A DNA stretch of 64,000 bases, from assembly GCF_033097525.1 (NCBI RefSeq), contig NZ_CP109907.1:4340001-4404000 (forward strand), given 5' to 3'. Positions 35,452 to 43,874 of this stretch are shown here, in pieces. Made by a program: the position numbers and the translations under genes. The stretch comes from Sphingobacterium sp. UGAL515B_05. Its GTDB lineage: Bacteria; Bacteroidota; Bacteroidia; Sphingobacteriales; Sphingobacteriaceae. The stretch's first letter is position 1; each line of letters starts with the position of its first letter. The notes under the pieces are model-generated. The model searched no databases, was not told the DNA's origin, and was given only the letters and a program-made list of their open reading frames with translations.

Positions 35452-38208
35452 ATGAAAAAAAAGATTTTGGTGCTAATATTATTGGCGCTTGTGCTTATTG
35501 GCACAAGCATTTTGACTTTTGGAAAAAAAGAGCCAGTTGATTTTAGCGCTGATGTTAAACCGATTTTGAATAAACATTGTATCACATGCCATGGTGGGGT
35601 TAAGAAAAATGGTGGCTTAAGTTTTCTTTTTGAAAATGAGGCATTCGCCAAAGCTGAGTCGGGCAAATCAGCAATTATTCGTGGCGATGGGGAACACAGT
35701 GAACTGGTAAAGAGACTGATTTCCGATGATCCTGAATTGCGTATGCCTTACAATGCCCCTAAACTGAATGACGATGAAATTGATATACTCAAAAGATGGA
35801 TCGATGAAGGAGCTAAGTGGGGAGAGCATTGGGCCTATACAACACCTAAGGAAGCGGAGGTTCCTAAACCTTTTTCGTTGCTCAGTATATTTGGTGTAAA
35901 GCCCAAAGGGGTGAACAATACGATTGATTTTTTTGTTTTGGATAAGATGAAGGAGAAGAAATTGTCCTTTGCAGATGAAGCCGATAAAGCATTGTTGCTC
36001 CGAAGAGTGTATTTGGATCTAATTGGTATCCCACCCTCGTTGGCAGAGGTTCAAGCCTTTGAAGCAGACCAGCGTGATGATGCTTATAGCCGGCGGGTAG
36101 ATAGTCTGCTGGCTTCTCAGAAATATGGCGAAAAGTGGGCGACTTGGTGGTTGGATATGGCGCGATATGCCGATACGAAGGGCTACGAAAAGGATGGCTC
36201 GCGCACGATATGGACTTATCGGGATTGGGTCATCAAGGCCTTAAACCAGGATATGCCTTATGATGAATTTACGATAGAACAGCTTGCCGGGGATTTGCTC
36301 CCGGAACCAACCAAGGATCAACTTATTGCAACCGCCTTCCATCGCAATACCATGAATAATGATGAAGGCGGGACCGATAGCGAGGAATTTCGGATGGCTG
36401 CGGTTTTGGATCGTTTAAATACAACTTATCAGGTATGGTTGAGTACGACCTTTGAATGCGTGCAATGTCATAGTCACACCTATGATCCGTTTAAATTTGA
36501 AGAGTATTATAAATCGTTAGCTTTTTTTAACAACACCAGAGATGAAGATACTCAAGGTGATCATCCTAAACTGCGTTTTTACACCGCACAGGATGAAAAA
36601 CGAATTGACAGTATAAAGAGGTGGTTGTCGACGACAGGAAATGCAAGCTTGGTAAAATCAACAGATCTATTCCTTCACACCCTTGAGCCCAAAGTCCATG
36701 CGCATTACAGCGACCAAATAGTAGATGGTGCGCTTTATGATACGAAATGGTTGGGGGTGCGAACTGGAGGATCGGCTCGATTAAGGGCAATAAACCTGGA
36801 TAATAAACAGCAATTCTTCATGAATTTCTGGACAGGTGCAGTAGGTGGAAAATTGGAAATTCACTTGGATAAACCTAGCGGACCAATACTTGCCGTTATT
36901 GATTTACCGAGTACGAATGGAAGACAGGTTATTCAGTCTCCCATAAGTGCGACTCGTGGTGTACATGACTTATATCTGGTTTTCAAGAATCCATCTGTCG
37001 CTCATGGACAGCCGATCTGCATGATTGAATGGTTTGCATTTCGCGAGAACTTTCCACATGAAAAGTCACTGGATAATATGAATTTTCAAAAGACTTTTCT
37101 CCAGTTGGTCAACATGCAACCTGAGGGAGTACCAATCATGATTGAAAATCCCAAAGACATGCATCGTAAGACAAATGTATTTATACGTGGTAACCGCCTG
37201 TCGCTAGGTGCGGAAGTGCAGCCTACAGTTCCGGCATCATTGAATAGTTTCCCTAAGGGGGCTCAACGCAATCGTTTGGGTTTTGCGCAGTGGATTGTCA
37301 GTAAGGAAAACCCATTGACAGCGCGAACTTTAGTTAATCGCGTATGGGCTCAACTATTTGGTCGGGGACTAGTTGAACCATTGGGAGATATGGGCACACA
37401 GAGTATTCCGCCGATTCATCGAGAATTACTAGATTATCTTGCCCTAGATCTGATGAATACCAAAAAGTGGAGTATTAAAAAATTGATCCGCGAGATGGTA
37501 TTATCCGGAACTTATAAGCAGTCCTCTAGCCTGAACAATTCCAATTTTGAAAAGGATCCACAGAATTATTATTTGGCAAGGGGACCTCGCTTTAGGTTAT
37601 CTGCCGAACAGATTCGTGATCAGGCATTAGCCGTGAGTGGATTGCTCAGCAATAAAATGTATGGACCAAGTGTAATGCCATACCAACCGGATGGGGTATG
37701 GATGACTGTATACAGCGGTGAGTCCTGGGTGAAAAGTGCTGGAGAAGATCAATACCGAAGGGGCATCTATACGTTTTTAAAGCGTACGAGTCCTTATCCT
37801 TCCTTTGTTTCTTTCGATGCTTCTAGTCGGGAGGTTTGTTTGGTCGACCGAATCCGTACCAATACACCGCTACAAGCGCTCGCCACATTAAACGATCCTG
37901 TTTATCTCGAAGCAGCTAAACATCTGGGGGCTATTATGGAAAAGGAGGGAAATGGAAACCTTAGAAATAGTATTCGTGTCGGTTATAAACGTGCAATGTT
38001 GAAGGATGCCGATGAAAAGAAACTCAAAGAGCTGGAACATCTTTATCAAAAAGCGTTGATTGATTTCAGCAAAAAGCCTGATTCAGCAGCCAAATTTTTG
38101 AATGAAGATTTAGCAATAAGCAATGTAAAGGTCCTGCCTTCAAAAGCTGCCTACATGCTTGTTGCCAATGCAGTGTTGAATCTGGACGAGTTTTTAACGA
38201 AATCATAA
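35452..38208 (+). CDS. DUF1549/DUF1553 multidomain c-type cytochrome protein
   Basis: 918 residues with one N-terminal anchor/signal helix (LVLILLALVLIGTSILTF). Domains in order: PSCyt1 (about 30-110) with haem motif CITCH at 43-47; PSCyt2/DUF1549 (about 145-350) with a second CVQCH at 336-340; a CBM6-like module (about 435-535, ending VHDLYLVFKNP); and DUF1553/PSD1 (about 600-890). This layout is well known from planctomycetes and some Bacteroidota. It probably oxidises or binds carbohydrate in the periplasm; first gene of a four-gene operon. Confidence 0.88.
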   Translation: MKKKILVLILLALVLIGTSILTFGKKEPVDFSADVKPILNKHCITCHGGVKKNGGLSFLFENEAFAKAESGKSAIIRGDGEHSELVKRLISDDPELRMPYNAPKLNDDEIDILKRWIDEGAKWGEHWAYTTPKEAEVPKPFSLLSIFGVKPKGVNNTIDFFVLDKMKEKKLSFADEADKALLLRRVYLDLIGIPPSLAEVQAFEADQRDDAYSRRVDSLLASQKYGEKWATWWLDMARYADTKGYEKDGSRTIWTYRDWVIKALNQDMPYDEFTIEQLAGDLLPEPTKDQLIATAFHRNTMNNDEGGTDSEEFRMAAVLDRLNTTYQVWLSTTFECVQCHSHTYDPFKFEEYYKSLAFFNNTRDEDTQGDHPKLRFYTAQDEKRIDSIKRWLSTTGNASLVKSTDLFLHTLEPKVHAHYSDQIVDGALYDTKWLGVRTGGSARLRAINLDNKQQFFMNFWTGAVGGKLEIHLDKPSGPILAVIDLPSTNGRQVIQSPISATRGVHDLYLVFKNPSVAHGQPICMIEWFAFRENFPHEKSLDNMNFQKTFLQLVNMQPEGVPIMIENPKDMHRKTNVFIRGNRLSLGAEVQPTVPASLNSFPKGAQRNRLGFAQWIVSKENPLTARTLVNRVWAQLFGRGLVEPLGDMGTQSIPPIHRELLDYLALDLMNTKKWSIKKLIREMVLSGTYKQSSSLNNSNFEKDPQNYYLARGPRFRLSAEQIRDQALAVSGLLSNKMYGPSVMPYQPDGVWMTVYSGESWVKSAGEDQYRRGIYTFLKRTSPYPSFVSFDASSREVCLVDRIRTNTPLQALATLNDPVYLEAAKHLGAIMEKEGNGNLRNSIRVGYKRAMLKDADEKKLKELEHLYQKALIDFSKKPDSAAKFLNEDLAISNVKVLPSKAAYMLVANAVLNLDEFLTKS

Positions 38209-38384
38209 ATAATGAAATAATAAATATGGACTGAAACTTCTGGATAAGGGCTTTTCGTATGAAAACGAAGTCTCTTTTTAAGAAGGATAAGGCCTATGAA
38301 ATAATAAGAATATAAACCGAAATGAGCTAAAGCTGCGGACTAAAAATTTAGTGACACAGACCGTTCATACGTAATGATAGTCAG

Positions 38385-39884
38385 ATGAAAGATCTAAATA
38401 AGCTAATAAAAGAAGCGCAACAATTTGAATTGCAGGCTGTCACAAGGAGACATTTTTTAAAGGACTGTGTGGCAGGTATCGGAGGTATTGCTTTAGGGAG
38501 TTTGTTGACGAGTTGTAATGGATGGGGACAGTCAAAATCAGCGGAAAAGTTGGATCTGAATGCACTCAATCCGCTGGTACCCAAGCCTCCTCATTTCCCA
38601 GGTAAGGCTAAAAGCGTAATTTATCTGCATATGGCCGGCGCTCCGTCGCAATTGGAGTTATTTGATTACAAGCCTGCATTGCAGAAATTACATAATCAAC
38701 CTTGCCCGGAATCCCTGCTCGCAGGAAAGAAATTTGCCTTTATTCGTGGGATTCCAAAAATGTTAGGACCACAGGCTACTTTTAAACAATATGGAGCAAG
38801 TGGGGCTTGGGTATCAGATCATTTGCCTCACTTTAGTAAAGTTGTTGATGAAGTGAGTTTTCTGAAGGCCGTGCATACCGATCAGTTCAATCACGGTCCA
38901 GCGCAATTGTTTATGCATACGGGAAGTGCCCGTCTCGGCCGGCCAAGCATTGGTTCATGGGTAACTTACGGTCTGGGATCTGAAAATAGCAATTTACCCG
39001 GATTTGTTGTGTTAACATCGGGAGGTAAAACACCGGATGCAGGAAAAAGTGTCTGGGGAAGTGGATTTTTACCGTCCGTATACCAAGGCGTTCAATGTCG
39101 TTCAAAGGGTGATCCCGTATTGTATATTGCCGATCCTGAAGGGATGGGAAGGGATATGAAGCGTGATTTGATTGATGCCATAAATAATGTCAACAAAACA
39201 GAATACGATACCTTTAAAGACCCAGAAACCTTGTCGCGGATTGCACAATATGAGATGGCTTATAAAATGCAGGTTGCAGTTCCTGAAGTGATGGACATCA
39301 ATAATGAACCTGCGTATATTCACGAATTGTATGGAACTGAGCCGGGTAAAGAATCGTTTGCCAATAATTGCCTTTTGGCTCGGAAACTTGTAGAACAGGG
39401 GGTACGATTCGTGCAGTTATTTGATTGGGGTTGGGACAGTCACGGTACAAATCCCGCAGATTCGATTGATCTTGGCTTTAGAAATAAATGCCGGGAGATA
39501 GATCGACCAATGACCGCATTGATTATGGATCTCAAACAACGTGGTTTGCTGGAAGAAACACTAGTTGTGTGGGGCGGGGAATTTGGACGCACACCGATGC
39601 AAGAAAATAGGGACAACAGCGATATGCCATTCCTGGGACGCGATCATCATACCGACGCCTATACCATCTGGATGGCAGGCGGGGGAGTTCGTAATGGTAT
39701 AAGTTACGGTCAAACCGATGATATTGGGTTCGCTGGGGTAGAAGGGCGCAGTTCTGTACACGATGTCCATGCGACCATGCTCCACCTTTTGGGTTTTGAT
39801 CATGAGAAATTTACATACGATTTTCAAGGAAGGCCATTCCGATTGACAGATGTGGAGGGTGAACTTATTCAAGCTATAATTTAA
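38385..39884 (+). CDS. DUF1501 Tat-exported protein
   Basis: 499 residues. The N-terminus carries a Tat motif, TRRHFLKD at 20-27, then a hydrophobic stretch ending LLTSC, so it may be a Tat-exported lipoprotein. DUF1501 features: VIYLHMAGAPSQLELFDYKP, HGPAQLFMHTGS, FDWGWDSHGTN and VVWGGEFGRTPM plus GRDHH. The fold is related to the alkaline-phosphatase/sulfatase superfamily. Second gene of the operon; the partner of DUF1549/DUF1553 proteins in most genomes. Function unproven. Confidence 0.9.
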   Translation: MKDLNKLIKEAQQFELQAVTRRHFLKDCVAGIGGIALGSLLTSCNGWGQSKSAEKLDLNALNPLVPKPPHFPGKAKSVIYLHMAGAPSQLELFDYKPALQKLHNQPCPESLLAGKKFAFIRGIPKMLGPQATFKQYGASGAWVSDHLPHFSKVVDEVSFLKAVHTDQFNHGPAQLFMHTGSARLGRPSIGSWVTYGLGSENSNLPGFVVLTSGGKTPDAGKSVWGSGFLPSVYQGVQCRSKGDPVLYIADPEGMGRDMKRDLIDAINNVNKTEYDTFKDPETLSRIAQYEMAYKMQVAVPEVMDINNEPAYIHELYGTEPGKESFANNCLLARKLVEQGVRFVQLFDWGWDSHGTNPADSIDLGFRNKCREIDRPMTALIMDLKQRGLLEETLVVWGGEFGRTPMQENRDNSDMPFLGRDHHTDAYTIWMAGGGVRNGISYGQTDDIGFAGVEGRSSVHDVHATMLHLLGFDHEKFTYDFQGRPFRLTDVEGELIQAII

Positions 39885-39888
39885 AAAC

Positions 39889-40761
39889 ATGAAACAATTT
39901 CTAGTATTAATTTTATTTATGAGCAGTTTTCTATCCATGACTGCCCAGCAGTTACACATCAAATATTATTGCACCAATTGGGGAAATAGCGATTCTTGGG
40001 ATACATTCTGTCTCCGGGTGAAAAATGCTGGTTACGATGGTGTTGAATCCTGGTTACCCGGTAGTCCAAATGAGCGGAAAGAGATGATCGATGCATTACA
40101 TAAATATGGATTGAGTTTAGGATTGCTTTCAGGCGGATCGGGCGGAACTTACGAGGAATATAAACAAAGTTTTAATCGTAATTTGGATGAAGCAGCACAG
40201 TTGAAACCCGATTATATCAATTGCCATACCGGTAAAGATTATTACTCGTTTGAGCAGAATAAAACATTGATTGAGCTTGCCGATGCGGCTAAAAATAAGT
40301 ACCACATCCCCGTTTATCATGAGACTCATCGCGGAAGATTTAGTTTTGCAGCTCATGTGACAAAAGAATATTTAGAGAAGATTCCGACCTTACAACTTGC
40401 ATTGGATATCTCGCATTGGTGCAATGTGCACGAATCAATGCTTTCTGATCAGACGGATGCTGTAACAAAAGCGCTTTCCAGAACGGAACACATTCATGCA
40501 CGAATTGGGCATCCTGAAGGACCACAAGTCAATGACCCCGCGGCTCCTGAATGGAAGAGTATCGTTGCACAACATTTGACCTGGTGGGATAAAGTTGTTG
40601 CTAAGCACAAGGAAAATGGGGTGAAGGTATTGACCATAACGACCGAGTTTGGTCCAGCGGGTTATTTACCCACATTACCATTTACACAACAACCGGTGGC
40701 CGATCAATGGTCAATCAATGTTTATATGTTGCATTTACTCAAAGACAGATATAAAGAATGA
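39889..40761 (+). CDS. Secreted TIM-barrel sugar isomerase/epimerase
   Basis: 290 residues with a Sec signal (MKQFLVLILFMSSFLSMTAQ). The AP-endonuclease-2/xylose-isomerase-like barrel is visible with its metal-site pattern Glu (YHETHRGRF), Asp (LALDISHW), His (HIHARIGHPEGPQ) and Glu (TITTEFGP). The export signal is unusual for a sugar-phosphate isomerase and argues for a periplasmic, unphosphorylated sugar. It starts 4 bp after the DUF1501 stop and its last codon overlaps the next start, so translational coupling is likely. Confidence 0.85.
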   Translation: MKQFLVLILFMSSFLSMTAQQLHIKYYCTNWGNSDSWDTFCLRVKNAGYDGVESWLPGSPNERKEMIDALHKYGLSLGLLSGGSGGTYEEYKQSFNRNLDEAAQLKPDYINCHTGKDYYSFEQNKTLIELADAAKNKYHIPVYHETHRGRFSFAAHVTKEYLEKIPTLQLALDISHWCNVHESMLSDQTDAVTKALSRTEHIHARIGHPEGPQVNDPAAPEWKSIVAQHLTWWDKVVAKHKENGVKVLTITTEFGPAGYLPTLPFTQQPVADQWSINVYMLHLLKDRYKE

Positions 40762-42170
40762 TAGTTTTCTTTGATGAATTATTGGGCTTTTTGGGACGAT
40801 TTCACCCGCTTTTGGTCCATTTACCGATCGGCATATTATTGTTGGCTTTTGTTATGGCAATTAGGACTCAGTTTAAAGGCGGTGATATGTATTTGCCTGC
40901 TATTAAGCTCTCCTTATTCCTAGGGACTATCGCAGCTATAGTAGCTGCTTTATCGGGATATCTGCTTTCACGAAATGGAGGTTATGAGGAGGATGTCCTG
41001 AGCTATCACAAATGGCTGGGAATTGCCGTGGCTATCAGTAGTTTATTGCTTTGGTTTCTTTATCGTAAAGAATCTCCTGGTGCATTTCGCTTTTGGCTTT
41101 TTTTTATCCTGGTGCTCTTAATTGGGGTGACTGGACACTACGGTGGAACACTGACACATGGAAAGGGTTACTTTGTGGAAGCTATGCCAGTAGCACTTAA
41201 AAAGCTGTTTAAAGCGGAAGAGGCTAAAGAGGAGGTTCTTATCGTTCAAAATGCGCAGGAAGCAGAAGCCTATAAGGGAATTATTCAACCTATTCTAAAA
41301 CAGCGTTGTCAAAGCTGCCACGGGCAAAGAAAGCAGGAAGGGGGGCTGGCACTGGATACAAAAGAGAATTTGTTAAAAGGAGGAGAGAACGGCACAGTAC
41401 TAAATGCAAATGATTCGAAAAAGAGTGAATTATATGCCCGATTGGTGTTGCCCGAGGGACATAAGAAACGTATGCCACCTAAAGGTCGTACACCGATAAC
41501 CGCTGATCAGATAAAACTGATTGCCTGGTGGATTGATCAAGGAGCCAATTTTGATAAAAAAGTGCATGAAATACCACAAACGGAGGAAATAGCTCATTTG
41601 TTGAAAAAATTGGAAACAGGGGAAAAAGAGGAGTCTGCTGTATTGTATGCTGATCTACCAGCAGCACCAGCTTTGCCAAAAGATAAAGTTGATGCTTGGC
41701 AGGCTAAGGGTATTAAGATCATCCAAGTTGCAAGAGATAATAACTTTGTGTTGGTTAATGCGATTAATTATCCTCAATTTAATGATAAGGACCTACAGGA
41801 ATTGTTAGCCATTAAGGATAATATTGTACAGCTGAAATTAGGAAATACGGCTGTTACAGATCTTGCTTTTTCAACATTTTCGGCAATGCCCATTCTTTCC
41901 CGTCTGCATTTGGAAAATACAAAAATTTCCGATGCTGGATTGAGCCAGCTGAAAGGCCTGTCAAAATTAACGTATTTGAATCTGACAGGCACAAAAGTTA
42001 CATCAAAAGGTCTATCAAAACTGAACGAGCTTCCGAGTTTAAAGAACGTCTATCTTTATAAGACGGTAAATCAGGAAGTCGCCGCAATAAAGCAGTTGAA
42101 TGCTAAGATTAAGGCAGATACCGGTAATTATAGTTTGCCTTTTATTGAAACCGATACAATTAGGTTTTAA
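40758..42170 (+). CDS. DUF2231/cytochrome/LRR membrane protein
   Basis: 470 residues. N-terminal DUF2231 with four membrane helices (FLGRFHPLLVHLPIGILLLAF; TLTHGKGYF closes it), then a c-type haem motif CQSCH at 184-188 in a PSCyt1 domain with MPPKGRTPITADQI, then a C-terminal leucine-rich segment (LHLENTKISDAGLSQLKGL). It overlaps the preceding gene by 4 bp (ATGA). It probably passes electrons from the periplasmic enzymes to the membrane chain. Confidence 0.88.
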   Translation: MIVFFDELLGFLGRFHPLLVHLPIGILLLAFVMAIRTQFKGGDMYLPAIKLSLFLGTIAAIVAALSGYLLSRNGGYEEDVLSYHKWLGIAVAISSLLLWFLYRKESPGAFRFWLFFILVLLIGVTGHYGGTLTHGKGYFVEAMPVALKKLFKAEEAKEEVLIVQNAQEAEAYKGIIQPILKQRCQSCHGQRKQEGGLALDTKENLLKGGENGTVLNANDSKKSELYARLVLPEGHKKRMPPKGRTPITADQIKLIAWWIDQGANFDKKVHEIPQTEEIAHLLKKLETGEKEESAVLYADLPAAPALPKDKVDAWQAKGIKIIQVARDNNFVLVNAINYPQFNDKDLQELLAIKDNIVQLKLGNTAVTDLAFSTFSAMPILSRLHLENTKISDAGLSQLKGLSKLTYLNLTGTKVTSKGLSKLNELPSLKNVYLYKTVNQEVAAIKQLNAKIKADTGNYSLPFIETDTIRF

Positions 42171-42448
42171 GCTGTTATTGGACCTGTTGACTACACGATG
42201 AAAATCCGCGATCCAAATGGAATGCTCTTGTACAATTTAACGATTGAGCGAGAAGGACAAGTAATTTAAGGAAAATAAACAGGATATTTTAGCGGATAGG
42301 AAACGACTATACAAAGGAGAATGCGGAAAAGGTTTTAGCGTAATATAAAATAGGAATGCTAAGGTGACGATTTCAAATAAAACCTTCATGACTTCGTAGA
42401 CACCAACAGCAATGAAAGCAAACTGAAGGTTCTTTCTGGCCAATAAGA
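42171..42448. other. Intergenic region with coding-like traces
   Basis: Directly after the DUF2231 stop the same frame stays open to 42269 and reads like protein (DYTMKIRDPNGMLLYNLTIE). On the minus strand a 68-codon frame from a TTG at 42443 contains a hydrophobic helix (MKVLFEIVTLAFLFYI). Neither has a recognised family; they may be gene remnants. Confidence 0.3.
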
Positions 42449-42488
42449 TTAGACACTTTCAGAAAAAATGCCCCCAGAAAGTGTCTAA
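42449..42488 (+). terminator. Terminator-like repeat after the haem operon
   Basis: A perfect 12-bp stem TTAGACACTTTC/GAAAGTGTCTAA with a 16-nt loop, followed by CTTTTT on the plus strand. Confidence 0.6.
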
Positions 42489-42545
42489 CTTTTTGGAGGC
42501 ACTGCAAATTTCCTGCTGCTCTTTTTACATCGCGATAAGCTGTTT

Positions 42546-43844
42546 TTATTTCGTGCCAGCATGTTCTAGTAATTCGATAGCATCGTAAAGCACACCTGCT
42601 TCACCTCTAAAAGTTCCTGAACCTTCTGGTTTATTATCTTTTGTGTACCATTCATAAAAACCTTTATTTTTGATAACACGGGCAAGCATCGGCTGTATCT
42701 GTTCATAAGCTTCCTGTTGAAAACCATTTTTAACGAGCTGCTGAATCATACGCCCACCGAACCAGGTCCAGTCCCCACCATTTTGATAACCATACGGATA
42801 CATGCCTTTGTTTTTAAATGAACCTGCAGGATAAGTTGGGTACACGGTAAGTCCAATTGTTGCCGCACCAGCGTCTTTTACATTTTTAATCATTTTATCC
42901 AATGAAACTTTTATTTGCTCTTTGCTGAGCAAATTCGCTTCAATAGCGATAGCTGTTCCACCATGATAATAGATTTGATTTTCATCAAAATCAGCCGCAA
43001 ATGGAGAGCCTTTGATATAAATATGGGGAATAAACTTCTGGTTCTTTTCATCCCAAAGGTGTTTCATCGTATTACTTGCTACGGAAGCTCTGATTTTTCC
43101 CCATTTTTCTTTTTTCTCAGGAAGTAGATCCATGTAGTTATCAAGGGCGATCAAAAACATCGCATTGTCGTAGATGTCCAAAGCAATATGCGAATTTTCA
43201 TCGAGATGGACACCCCAGTCATGCTCGGGTTGAACGTCGCCCCAATCAACCGTGGTTGCGCCCCAAAGTAAACCATAAGTATCATTATAACGTTTGTCCA
43301 ATAAAAATTGCAAAGCATGTTCCATGCGATCCTTTACAGTTGCATCACCAATTTTTTCATTGAGAAAAGCCTTGTCTTTAGTTGCAACGATATATTTATG
43401 TACCGCTTGAATTAAAGAGGATTCCTGGTCTGTTTCAACGGTGTTTTTATGTGCAGCATAATCAGGAGCCAAGGTGCTGGTGATTGTGTAATAGTCCGAT
43501 ACGCCATTTTTTAAGCTGGACTTTTTGACAAAACCATCGGCAATATTACCATCAGAACCTTGTAGTTTAAAGAACAAAGCCAATTGATCTTTGATCTGTT
43601 CATGGGGATGTACTTTTGTTGCTAAGGTGATAAATGTATTGTAGTCTCTAATCCATACCTCACTGTATCCATCCCCCGCATTGAATCCGCTTTTGATGAT
43701 GTTCGTAGCCATATCTTTGACAATATGGAAGCTGCTATCTTTTTGGATGCTGTCTTGTAAATTGTTCGTAGAAACTTTACCGCCAGCATGTTGGCAGGAC
43801 AGTAATAGGAGCGATGAAGATAATGCAAAAAATATAGTTCTCAT
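42546..43844 (-). CDS. Six-hairpin glycosidase-like lipoprotein
   Basis: 432 residues with a lipobox (SSLLLLSC). The alpha/alpha toroid pattern shows as SEVWIRDYNTFITLA, NTVETDQESSLIQAV, LWGATTVDWGDVQPEHDW, YHGGTAIAIEANLL and GGDWTWFGGRMIQQLVKNGF. It resembles clan-G/L exo-glycosidases (GH37/63/125-like), but no family is secure; Asp and Glu in WIRD and ETDQE are candidate catalytic residues. Closely similar to 47925-49256. Last gene of the operon with the transporter and isomerase, 30 bp after the latter. Confidence 0.7.
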   Translation of the reverse strand: MRTIFFALSSSLLLLSCQHAGGKVSTNNLQDSIQKDSSFHIVKDMATNIIKSGFNAGDGYSEVWIRDYNTFITLATKVHPHEQIKDQLALFFKLQGSDGNIADGFVKKSSLKNGVSDYYTITSTLAPDYAAHKNTVETDQESSLIQAVHKYIVATKDKAFLNEKIGDATVKDRMEHALQFLLDKRYNDTYGLLWGATTVDWGDVQPEHDWGVHLDENSHIALDIYDNAMFLIALDNYMDLLPEKKEKWGKIRASVASNTMKHLWDEKNQKFIPHIYIKGSPFAADFDENQIYYHGGTAIAIEANLLSKEQIKVSLDKMIKNVKDAGAATIGLTVYPTYPAGSFKNKGMYPYGYQNGGDWTWFGGRMIQQLVKNGFQQEAYEQIQPMLARVIKNKGFYEWYTKDNKPEGSGTFRGEAGVLYDAIELLEHAGTK

Positions 43845-43874
43845 TGTGCTGTTTGTTTATAATAAATGGTTTAA

